A stretch of DNA of 64,000 nucleotides from NCBI RefSeq assembly GCF_015752155.1, contig NZ_JADOVI010000005.1, positions 124,001 to 188,000 on the forward strand, in the 5' to 3' direction. The notes beneath the pieces were generated by a model. That model searched no databases. It saw nothing but the letters and a program-made list of their open reading frames with translations, and had not been told where the DNA came from. Positions 29,251 through 36,633 of the stretch are shown in pieces. Position 1 is the stretch's first letter. Each line of letters begins with the position of its first letter. The DNA comes from Cryobacterium sp. MP_M3 (GTDB taxonomy: Bacteria > Actinomycetota > Actinomycetes > Actinomycetales > Microbacteriaceae). The translations under genes and the position numbers were made by a program.

Positions 29251-29829
29251 ATGACGAGCTTCACGATCATCGGAACCGGCAACATGGGCAGTGCGATCGG
29301 CGGGCTCCTCGCTGCCGGCGGCAGCGACGTCACTCATGTCACTCACGAGCAGCTCGGAGCTGCGCCGCTGACCGGCGACGTCGTCATCCTTGCCGTCCCC
29401 TACTCCGCCCTCGAGGGCATCCTTGCCGCCTACAGCGAGCAGCTCGCAGGCAAGACGGTGGTCGACATCACGAACCCGCTCGATTTTGCGACCTTCGACT
29501 CGCTCGTGGTGCCGGCCGGAAGTTCAGCCGCCGCGCAGCTCCAGGCGAAACTGCCGGGCAGCAGAGTCTTGAAGGCCTTCAACACGAACTTCGCGGCTAC
29601 CCTTGCGAGCAAGACGATCGGCGGGCTGCCCACGACGGTGCTCGTTGCCGGTGACGACGTGGACGCCAAGGGCGCGCTCATCGCCGCGGTCGAGGCTGGC
29701 GGCGTTTCCGCCCTGGACGCCGGATCGCTCTCTCGCGCCCACGAGCTCGAAGCCCTGGGCTTCCTGCAGCTCGCTCTTGCGGCCGGCGAGAAAATCGCCT
29801 GGACCGCGGGCTTCGCCGTCGTCCGCTGA
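29251..29829 (+). CDS. NADP-binding oxidoreductase (F420:NADP reductase-like)
   Basis: The 192-residue protein is a lone Rossmann domain opening FTIIGTGNMGSAIGGLLAAG, with VVILAVPYSALEGILA and VVDITNPLDFATFDSL. It belongs to the NPD_1/F420-dependent NADP reductase group; a flavin or F420 partner is not evident. Of two in-frame ATGs, 29251 is taken because the aggac site sits 7 bases upstream. It is the first gene of the operon under the MarR sites. A role in reducing quinones or other electrophiles is inference from context. Confidence 0.85.
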   Translation: MTSFTIIGTGNMGSAIGGLLAAGGSDVTHVTHEQLGAAPLTGDVVILAVPYSALEGILAAYSEQLAGKTVVDITNPLDFATFDSLVVPAGSSAAAQLQAKLPGSRVLKAFNTNFAATLASKTIGGLPTTVLVAGDDVDAKGALIAAVEAGGVSALDAGSLSRAHELEALGFLQLALAAGEKIAWTAGFAVVR

Positions 29830-29878
29830 CCACATCGGCGGGGCCGGACTCCCGGCCCCGCCATCGAACAGGAGCACC

Positions 29879-30796
29879 ATGATGAACGTGTCAACTGACG
29901 AGCGGGTTCTGAACACCAAGACCTCGATGGGCGCGGTGACCCTGCGGGTCGGCGACCTCGAGGGCCTGTCGGACTACTATTCGCGAGCATTCGCAATGGA
30001 ACCCCTCGAGGAGCGCAGCACGGGCCGCGAGGTGCAACGCGTTCTAGGCCGCGGGCTGACGCCGCTCGTGCGGCTGATCCACACCCCCGATCTGCCCGGG
30101 GTTGACCCGGGTCAGGCGGGCTTGTTCCATACCGCGTTCCTCTTCGACAGCCCCGCCAGCCTCGCGGCGACCGTCTACCAAGCAGCGCAGGACCCGCGCA
30201 GCCGCTTCGTCGGGTCGAGTGACCACCTCGTGAGCGAGGCGTTCTACTTCACCGATCCCGAGGGCAACGGCATTGAACTGTATACGGACCGGGACCGTGA
30301 CCTGTGGGTTCGCCAGGGCGCCGAGATCCAGATGGACACCCGATACCTCGACCCCAGGGCCTACCTGCAGCGCCATCTCGTCCAGGAGACTCCGGACGAG
30401 GTGGCGACGCTGGCAGGAACGGTCGGACATGTCCACCTGCAGGTGGGCGATCTGCACACCGCCCGCGCCTTCTATGTCGACGCGCTCGGCTTCGACGCGA
30501 CGCAAACCCGGTATACCGGTGCACTGTTCGTATCGGCGGGCGGCTACCACCACCACATCGCCATGAACGTGTGGAACAGCCGTGGTGCTGGGCCGCGCGC
30601 GGCGACCCTGGGTCTCGGAGACGTCGCCGTAACCGTCCCTGGCACCGCGGATCTGGAGTCCCTGATGGCGCGGCTGCGTGCCCGATCGATTCCGTTCGGC
30701 AACGACGGCCGTTCCGTGAGCGTCACCGACCCGTGGGGCACGCACGTCACCGTCGCCCTGCCCGACCTCTCTACCGAGGAGCTGCTCACTCGATGA
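29879..30796 (+). CDS. VOC-family ring-cleaving dioxygenase (catechol 2,3-dioxygenase-like)
   Basis: 305 residues with two VOC modules. The first is GAVTLRVGDLEGLSDYYSRA to FYFTDPEGNGIELYTDRDRD; the second is VGHVHLQVGDLHTARAFYVD to SVTDPWGTHVTV. Metal ligands of extradiol dioxygenases are present in part (His in VGHVHL, Glu in NGIELY). Close relatives such as Bacillus CatE/MhqO-type enzymes open hydroquinone or catechol rings. The ATG at 29879 has aggagcacc upstream. Its stop overlaps the esterase start by four bases. Confidence 0.88.
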   Translation: MMNVSTDERVLNTKTSMGAVTLRVGDLEGLSDYYSRAFAMEPLEERSTGREVQRVLGRGLTPLVRLIHTPDLPGVDPGQAGLFHTAFLFDSPASLAATVYQAAQDPRSRFVGSSDHLVSEAFYFTDPEGNGIELYTDRDRDLWVRQGAEIQMDTRYLDPRAYLQRHLVQETPDEVATLAGTVGHVHLQVGDLHTARAFYVDALGFDATQTRYTGALFVSAGGYHHHIAMNVWNSRGAGPRAATLGLGDVAVTVPGTADLESLMARLRARSIPFGNDGRSVSVTDPWGTHVTVALPDLSTEELLTR

Positions 30797-31440
30797 ACAC
30801 CCTGCTGCGTGATGTGCGGTCGCCCGACTGGACGACGGCCGGCACCTCCTCCGCCATCGCCGTCTTCCTGCATGGGTTCGGCTCGAACGAACGCGACCTG
30901 GCCGGGCTCGCCCCGGCTCTGGCATTGAGGATGCCGTGGGCCGCCCTCCGCGCCCCGATCGAACTGGGAAATGGCGGGGCCGCCTGGTTCACCATCACGA
31001 CTCCCGGCAGTCCCGACCCTGGGCCGGTCGCCGAAGCAACGGATGCGATCTGGGCGTGGGTTGACGCGGAGGTGGGTCCCGGCATCCGCGTGGTTCCCAT
31101 CGGTTTTTCACAAGGCGGCCTGATGGCCAGCCAGCTCCTGCGCACGCGCCCCGAGCGGGTGCTCGCGCCGGTCGTGCTCGGCGGTTTCGTGCAGGGCGCT
31201 GCCCAGACAGGTGACCCGACGCTCGCCGTGAGCCGCCCGCCTGTGTTCTGGGGGCGCGGCGCCGACGACCGCGTCATCGCCGAACCAGCGATCGTGCGCA
31301 CCAGCGGCTTCCTCCGGCAGCACTCCTCCCTCGTGGAGCGGGTCTACCCGGGCCTGGCTCACGGCATCAGCACGGCCGAGATCGACGATGTGCGCGACTT
31401 CCTCACCACCCACGTTGGCGCCGGCGCCGTCAGGGCATGA
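30793..31440 (+). CDS. Alpha/beta hydrolase, carboxylesterase/phospholipase type (MhqD-like)
   Basis: 215 residues. VFLHGFGSNERDLAGLAPAL carries the oxyanion hole; the nucleophile Ser lies in IGFSQGGLMAS; the acid is probably Asp in GRGADDRVI and the base His in YPGLAHGISTAEI. This is the short carboxylesterase/lysophospholipase family that includes B. subtilis MhqD, which sits with ring-cleaving dioxygenases under a MarR-type regulator. Start and stop both overlap neighbours by four bases (ATGA), so it is translationally coupled to the dioxygenase. Confidence 0.87.
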   Translation: MNTLLRDVRSPDWTTAGTSSAIAVFLHGFGSNERDLAGLAPALALRMPWAALRAPIELGNGGAAWFTITTPGSPDPGPVAEATDAIWAWVDAEVGPGIRVVPIGFSQGGLMASQLLRTRPERVLAPVVLGGFVQGAAQTGDPTLAVSRPPVFWGRGADDRVIAEPAIVRTSGFLRQHSSLVERVYPGLAHGISTAEIDDVRDFLTTHVGAGAVRA

Positions 31441-31536
31441 TGAACGCCACATCCGGGCTGGGAGATCGGCGTCATCCCCGTCAGCGACGTGAACCGGTGG
31501 ATCTCCTCGACCCGTGATGCTCAGCAATGGTCGTGA
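31437..31536 (+). pseudogene. Stump of a VOC-family gene, fourth in the operon
   Basis: An ATG overlapping the esterase stop (ATGA at 31437) opens M-M-N-A-T-S-G-L. After a one-base shift (extra g at about 31461) it continues GWEIGVIPVSDVNRW, the standard first strand of a VOC protein, where relatives go on with AKEFY. Here the sense ends after about 20 residues and a TGA closes the frame at 31536. A further VOC gene was apparently lost from the end of this operon. Confidence 0.5.
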
Positions 31537-31622
31537 CTCTTGTGAGGTTGAGGCTGGCTGCAAGGTGCGAGGGCACTATTCAGGCGGCGTCAAGCGCCGC
31601 AATGCCCTCAGGCGTTCGACAG

Positions 31623-31651
31623 TTGTGAAGAACGTGCGAAAGACTCATAAT
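31623..31651 (+). promoter_or_regulatory. Sigma-70-type promoter candidate TTGTGA-N17-CATAAT
   Basis: The -35 TTGTGA lies at 31623-31628 and the -10 CATAAT at 31646-31651, with ideal 17-bp spacing, about 100 bp before the secreted-protein start at 31749. The upstream stretch 31537-31622 holds nothing recognisable. Confidence 0.45.
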
Positions 31652-31748
31652 GCCGGCAATGAAGTCGCCCGAAAGCGATGTGATTGCGAGTCCTGCCCGG
31701 ATGCTTGCACCCAAGGCTCGAGGACGTTTCCCGAAGGAGGGATGTCGT

Positions 31749-32636
31749 ATGAGGCGCACAATAGTCATCCTGCTCTCAGCAGCACTTGCCGCCGGAGGAG
31801 GCATCCCACCGGCATCTCAGTTGGCGGTCGCGGAGGAGGTCGTTCGACCCCACACAGAGGTCAGCAGCTGCCCCGCGGGAGTCACGGAAGTGGGCACATA
31901 CGCCGAGTCCGAGCTAGAGGCTGAGTATAAGGACGACCTCGTCCTGTGCGACTGGGGTCCTCAACAGCCCGGTACTCTGCAGTTCACCTTCAGCAACAAC
32001 TCACCAGTTGTTTGGGCATTCAGAGATGGAGTTGAACGATCGAAGGTGCCCGTCTTCAACACGATCTACCATGAGCCGGTCGGGATTGCTCCTCTGTTCT
32101 CGCAGTTCGCAATCTACACCGGCATAGTGGACAACGACTGGATCGTGGCACCCGGCGAAACCGTCTCCCTCGCCTCGATCAGCTCTATTGGCTGGGGGAT
32201 TGCGTTCCCCCGGATCACCTCGAGTTGGCTGCTGTACAAGCAGCAGGCAGATAAGCTCGCGAGGCTAGGCAAGTCGTACGCGGCACAAATCGCAACAACG
32301 AACTACGAGTCCAAAACACGCACCTTTTTGTGGAACTGCGTCGAGGCGGGCGTGACGACGAGGAACGCTCTTAGCAGCGGCACAAACGCGGACCCGGTGG
32401 ACTTCGCCGCCACCTGGTTGAAAACCGCGAGGGCGGACGCTGCCTGCACCAAGTCGTTCGCGGAGCTGTTCCCTAAGAAGTCGAGCAAGCTCCCTTCCTC
32501 CGTTCAAAGCCCGCGAAAATGGTTCGATACGACAACGAAGGGCCTGTCAAAAGCTGGTGCATTCGTCAGTGAAATCAAGGCGTCGCGTGAATGGATGGCG
32601 AACGTCACCGGATTAATCCGCAGCATCCGCCCGTGA
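31749..32636 (+). CDS. Secreted protein of unknown function
   Basis: 295 residues. A Sec signal peptide (MRRTIVILLSAALAAGGGIP) leads to a mature domain with four Cys (SSCPAG, LVLCDWG, LWNCVEA, DAACTKS), enough for two disulfides. The middle is beta-rich (GTLQFTFSNNSPVVWAF, WIVAPGETVSLASISS); the end is Lys/Ser-rich and helical. No family is recognised. The start at 31749 has a strong gaaggaggg site; the frame opens at 31650 but lacks coding character there. Codon use is less GC-biased than in its neighbours (several att, agt, aat codons), which hints at recent acquisition. The 32637-32857 gap holds no gene. Confidence 0.75.
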   Translation: MRRTIVILLSAALAAGGGIPPASQLAVAEEVVRPHTEVSSCPAGVTEVGTYAESELEAEYKDDLVLCDWGPQQPGTLQFTFSNNSPVVWAFRDGVERSKVPVFNTIYHEPVGIAPLFSQFAIYTGIVDNDWIVAPGETVSLASISSIGWGIAFPRITSSWLLYKQQADKLARLGKSYAAQIATTNYESKTRTFLWNCVEAGVTTRNALSSGTNADPVDFAATWLKTARADAACTKSFAELFPKKSSKLPSSVQSPRKWFDTTTKGLSKAGAFVSEIKASREWMANVTGLIRSIRP

Positions 32637-32857
32637 CGGCGTTCTCGCGCGTTCGCTCGCGACTGTCGCGGAAAGGCTGATTACTGGAACGCCGAGGTAC
32701 CGGTGTTCGATGGAATGTTCCGCAAACGCCATGGCCACGACAAGGCTTTGGCGCGCCGATGAGTGCGAGCTCAACCGGGGGTCACCTCGGCAGCCGCGTC
32801 GCAAAGCTCGGGCAAGTCGCCATCTAAACTGGTCGTTTGCCCACGGAAGGAACCCCA

Positions 32858-34759
32858 ATGAGCATGGAAGGCGCGGCCTGGAGCTCGCTGTACAAGATCT
32901 CTACCGCCAGGGACGGCAAGCACGGCTTCTCCCGTGAGTCCGTTCGGCGGATCATGACGTTCGCGGTGCCCTACCGGTCCAAGCTGCTGATCTTCATCAC
33001 CCTCTCCACCGTGGGAGCTTTCCTCGCGGTCGCGACGCCGGTACTCGCCGGCCAGGTGGTCGACGTCATCGTCGCCCAAGGCGCGGTCACCACGATCGTT
33101 TGGCTCGCCGTCGTCATCGCCCTCGTGGCCGTGGCCGACGCCGCCGTGTCACTCGTGACGCGCTGGTACTCGGCGCGGATCGGCGAAGGCGTGATCCTGG
33201 ACCTCCGCACCGCCGTCTTCAACCACGTGCAGAAGATGCCGATCGCGTTCTTCACCCGCACGCGGACGGGCGCCCTCGTGAGCCGCCTCAACAACGATGT
33301 GATCGGCGCTCAGCAGGCCTTCAGCGGCACGCTGTCCGGCGTGGTCACAAACCTCGTGGCGCTGATCCTCACCCTGATCGTCATGCTCAGCACGTCCTGG
33401 CTCGTGACGGTTCTCGCCGTGATCATGCTCCCCATCTTCCTGGTCCCCGCCCGCCGCATGGGCAGCCGCCTCGCCGCGCTGCGCCGCGAGGCCGCCGATC
33501 ACAATTCCGCCATGAGCACGCAGATGACCGAGCGCTTCTCGGCGCCCGGCGCCACCCTCGTCAAGCTGTTCGGCCGGCCCGACGAGGAAGCCGAGGAGTT
33601 CCGCGTCCGCGCCGCCCGCGTCCGCGACATCGGGGTCCGCACCGCGATGCTGCAGTTCGTCTTCTTCACCGCACTGATGCTCGTCTCCGCTCTCGCCCTG
33701 GCGCTCGTGTACGGGCTCGGCGGCTCCCTCGCACTCGCGGGCCAGCTGAATACCGGCGACGTGGTCACCCTGGCGCTCCTCCTCACCCGCCTCTACGCGC
33801 CGCTCACCAGCCTCGCAAACGCACGGGTGGAGATCATGAGCGCGGTGGTCAGCTTCGAGCGCGTCTTCGAGGTGCTGGACCTCGACCCGCTCATCAAGGA
33901 GAAGCCCGACGCCGTCGCCGTCCCCGAAGGCCCGGTGGCCGTCGAGTTCGACAACGTCCGCTTCGCCTACCCGTCCGCGGACAAAGTGTCCCTCGCCTCT
34001 CTCGAGGAAGTTTCCACGCTGGACACCCGCGGCGGCGAGGAGGTGCTGCACGGCGTGTCCTTCAGGATTGAGCCGGGGCAGACCGTTGCCCTCGTTGGTA
34101 CGTCCGGTGCCGGCAAGTCCACAATTGCGCAGCTCCTCTCGCGCCTGTATGACGTCGACAGCGGCGCCGTGCGCCTCGCGGGCACGGATGTCCGCGATGT
34201 CACCTTCGTCTCCATGCGAAACACCCTGGGCATGGTGACGCAGGACGGCCACCTGTTCCACGAGACCATCCTCTCCAATCTGCGCCTCGCGAGGCCGGAG
34301 GCGACCGACGACGAGGTGTGGGACGCCGTCCGCCGCGCGCGGCTCGAGCCGCTCATCCGGTCCCTGCCGGACCAGCTGGACACCATGGTGGGAGAGCGTG
34401 GCTACCGGCTGTCCGGGGGTGAGCGCCAGCGGATGACCATCGCGAGGCTCCTGCTCGCCCAGCCGCGCGTCGTCATCCTCGACGAGGCGACGGCGGCGCT
34501 GGACTCGACGTCTGAGGCCGCCGTGCAGGCGGCGCTCAGCGAGGCGCTCAAGGGACGGACGGCGATGGTGATCGCACACCGCCTCTCCACCATCCGCAGC
34601 GCGGACCTGATCCTCGTGGTTGAGGACGGCACGATCGTGGAGCGCGGCACGCACGAGGAACTACTGGCTATGGGTGGGCGGTACGAGGAATTGCACCGGA
34701 CCCAGTTCGCCGTGCAAAAGAATGTTGAGGCCGATGAGGAAGCGCTGAGCCGCACCTAA
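32858..34759 (+). CDS. ABC exporter, fused membrane and ATPase domains
   Basis: 633 residues. Residues ~35-330 form a six-helix ABC type-1 exporter domain (FAVPYRSKLLIFITLSTVGA, then FFTRTRTGALVSRLNNDVIG). The ATPase follows with Walker A LVGTSGAGKSTIAQL, Q-loop MVTQDGHLFHETI, signature [19 protein letters not shown], Walker [13 protein letters not shown] and the switch His in VIAHRLST. It resembles half-size lipid or drug exporters that work as homodimers. The ATG at 32858 is chosen for the ggaagg site. The last 365 bp recur near-identically at 62041-62405. Confidence 0.92.
   Translation: MSMEGAAWSSLYKISTARDGKHGFSRESVRRIMTFAVPYRSKLLIFITLSTVGAFLAVATPVLAGQVVDVIVAQGAVTTIVWLAVVIALVAVADAAVSLVTRWYSARIGEGVILDLRTAVFNHVQKMPIAFFTRTRTGALVSRLNNDVIGAQQAFSGTLSGVVTNLVALILTLIVMLSTSWLVTVLAVIMLPIFLVPARRMGSRLAALRREAADHNSAMSTQMTERFSAPGATLVKLFGRPDEEAEEFRVRAARVRDIGVRTAMLQFVFFTALMLVSALALALVYGLGGSLALAGQLNTGDVVTLALLLTRLYAPLTSLANARVEIMSAVVSFERVFEVLDLDPLIKEKPDAVAVPEGPVAVEFDNVRFAYPSADKVSLASLEEVSTLDTRGGEEVLHGVSFRIEPGQTVALVGTSGAGKSTIAQLLSRLYDVDSGAVRLAGTDVRDVTFVSMRNTLGMVTQDGHLFHETILSNLRLARPEATDDEVWDAVRRARLEPLIRSLPDQLDTMVGERGYRLSGGERQRMTIARLLLAQPRVVILDEATAALDSTSEAAVQAALSEALKGRTAMVIAHRLSTIRSADLILVVEDGTIVERGTHEELLAMGGRYEELHRTQFAVQKNVEADEEALSRT
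34394..34758 (+). repeat. Copy A of a 365-bp direct repeat (3' end of the ABC gene)
   Basis: This stretch, from the ATPase signature motif to the stop codon, matches 62041-62405 with about 16 mismatches by eye (roughly 95% identity). Similarity stops sharply at both ends. Confidence 0.9.
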
Positions 34760-34860
34760 GGCCGCTTTCGGTACGCCTGTGGCGGGCTCCTCGTGCAGCT
34801 CAGCGGCGCGGGCCGTTTGGAGTGACGGGGTGCGGATCAGCCGTTCGTGCATTCCGGAGA

Positions 34861-36633
34861 CTACGGTGTCGGCGGATGCGTCATGTCGGTGAACGACAGG
34901 GCCGAGTCCCAGGCGAGGCGGCTGGAGGCCTCGCCCCGGCCGGTGCGCACCCTATAGGCCGCCCACCGCGCGTAGCGCCCGTCGGCCCGCCGCGCCAGCA
35001 CCGGCACGGCGCGCAGGTGCACGCCCTCCCTCGGCAGTTCCTCACCGGGGAACGTGAGCGGCGTCGGACGCAGTGTGATGCCGCTCGGAACAACGGGAAC
35101 TCCGTCGCGCAGCAGCGCGGCCTTGCGCAGTGACACCTGACCGGGCGTCAGCGCCACGGGTACCAGCGGGATCCAGTGCGCGGGCACGGGTGATTGCAAC
35201 CTGTACGCCCGCTCCTCCTGGCTGAGACCCTCCGGCCACGGATCGGGGACGGGCGGCCGCTCGCTCGCGCGCCGGCGCGGGTCGCCGCTTCGCCCCTGCA
35301 CCGAGTTCTCGATGGCCCACGCCATGTTCGCCATCTCGTCGCGCAGGAAAAGCACGTCTTCGAGGGCCTCGCCCACGAGTGTGCCGACGGCCACGGGAGG
35401 CAGCACGATGCCGGGGAGCATCCGTCCGGCCGCCGAGGCAACGCCGAACATGGTGAACGCGGGATCGGCGAGCTCCGGAACCGTCACCGCGTCGCCGAAG
35501 TCGTCGGTCAGGGTGACGATGCCGACCCTGTTGACCGCGCCGAGCAGGCCGTCGACAGGCACGACCAGCCAGTCGTCACCCGAGGACAACGCGAATTCGG
35601 CGAGGCAGAGCCTCGCAAGGTCGTTGGTCTGCGCCTCGATGGCGCCCACGTCGACAGCGCCGTCCTCGAGCTGCCAGTAGCGATCGGCCGGCATGCCGGG
35701 GAACCGCAGCGGGGTGGCGAGCATGGTCGCCTCGCTGCCGACGGGAGTTCCGGTCGGCGCCTCGTCGGGCAGCTCGGCGCTGGCGCCCTCGACCCATTCG
35801 AGGTCGCTCCAGCGCACGGATGCCGAGCCGAACTGAGTGCCCCGGGCGAACACGGCGTTGGCATTGTCGCCGAAGCGCAGCGCGAATCGGTACTCCAGGC
35901 GTTCGGTCGACCATGCCCCGCCGGAGTCGGGCGCGCCGCCGAGCCAGTCCAGCCACTCGGCGATCGCAGCGCGCGCGGCTGCGACATCCGTCGCCTCGCC
36001 GATCCAGCCGGGATCCCCGGCGCGCAACTCGGTGGCGAGTGTTCCCCCGTCGGGAACGGAACCGCCGAGCACAGCGAACAAACGGGAGGCCTGCGGGTCG
36101 TCGAGTCCGAGTGGATCGTTCGGGTCGTCGTCGAGAGCGAGCGGATGCCGCCCCGTGAGCGAGCGTGCGAGCGTCTCTTCGCCGGCGTCGGACAGGAGAT
36201 CCACGAGCTGGGCTCCTGCCTCGGCGCGCTGTCGCAGACCGTCGCCGAACGCAAGCTCCGGGACATCCTGGATGAGCTCTTCGAGAAGCGCCCCCTCTCG
36301 CCACGGCCGCCAGTCGGCGCCGGCCAGATCAATCGAGTCGCCCGACAGAGGAGCCCAGGCTGTGATCGGCAACGCGCTCGATGCCACATGCACTGAGACG
36401 ACGGATCCGGCATCCTCGCCGGTGAGCTCGCCGAACTGCCACTGCCGACCGAGCATCCACGCGGCATCGCCGATGCGCGCCTCGGCACCCGGAGCCGGGT
36501 CGCCGGTGATCGAGTCGGGCTCGAGCCGCACCATGGCCGGTGGGTCGGCAACCTGCAGCAGCTTCAGGATCCCCGCCAGGTTCTGGTCGGTCACCGCGCT
36601 GACCATCATGTCGATGGGAATCTTGACGGCCAT
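34861..36633 (-). CDS. 590-residue protein of unknown function, last gene of the giant-protein operon
   Basis: Soluble, acidic, without signal peptide or membrane segments. The N terminus (VTDQNLAGILKLLQVADPPA) leads into a distinctive block, AAWMLGRQWQFGELTGEDAG, that looks strongly conserved. A middle part mixes strands and turns (FGDNANAVFARGTQFGSASV), and the end is Arg/Pro-rich with SWLVVPV-like strands. I recall similar WQFGE...GEDAG proteins from large uncharacterised clusters but know no function. The start at 36633 overlaps the stop of the 1510-residue gene (TGATG). It could be a structural or assembly subunit; that is inference from stoichiometric operon coding only. Confidence 0.8.
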   Translation of the reverse strand: MAVKIPIDMMVSAVTDQNLAGILKLLQVADPPAMVRLEPDSITGDPAPGAEARIGDAAWMLGRQWQFGELTGEDAGSVVSVHVASSALPITAWAPLSGDSIDLAGADWRPWREGALLEELIQDVPELAFGDGLRQRAEAGAQLVDLLSDAGEETLARSLTGRHPLALDDDPNDPLGLDDPQASRLFAVLGGSVPDGGTLATELRAGDPGWIGEATDVAAARAAIAEWLDWLGGAPDSGGAWSTERLEYRFALRFGDNANAVFARGTQFGSASVRWSDLEWVEGASAELPDEAPTGTPVGSEATMLATPLRFPGMPADRYWQLEDGAVDVGAIEAQTNDLARLCLAEFALSSGDDWLVVPVDGLLGAVNRVGIVTLTDDFGDAVTVPELADPAFTMFGVASAAGRMLPGIVLPPVAVGTLVGEALEDVLFLRDEMANMAWAIENSVQGRSGDPRRRASERPPVPDPWPEGLSQEERAYRLQSPVPAHWIPLVPVALTPGQVSLRKAALLRDGVPVVPSGITLRPTPLTFPGEELPREGVHLRAVPVLARRADGRYARWAAYRVRTGRGEASSRLAWDSALSFTDMTHPPTP

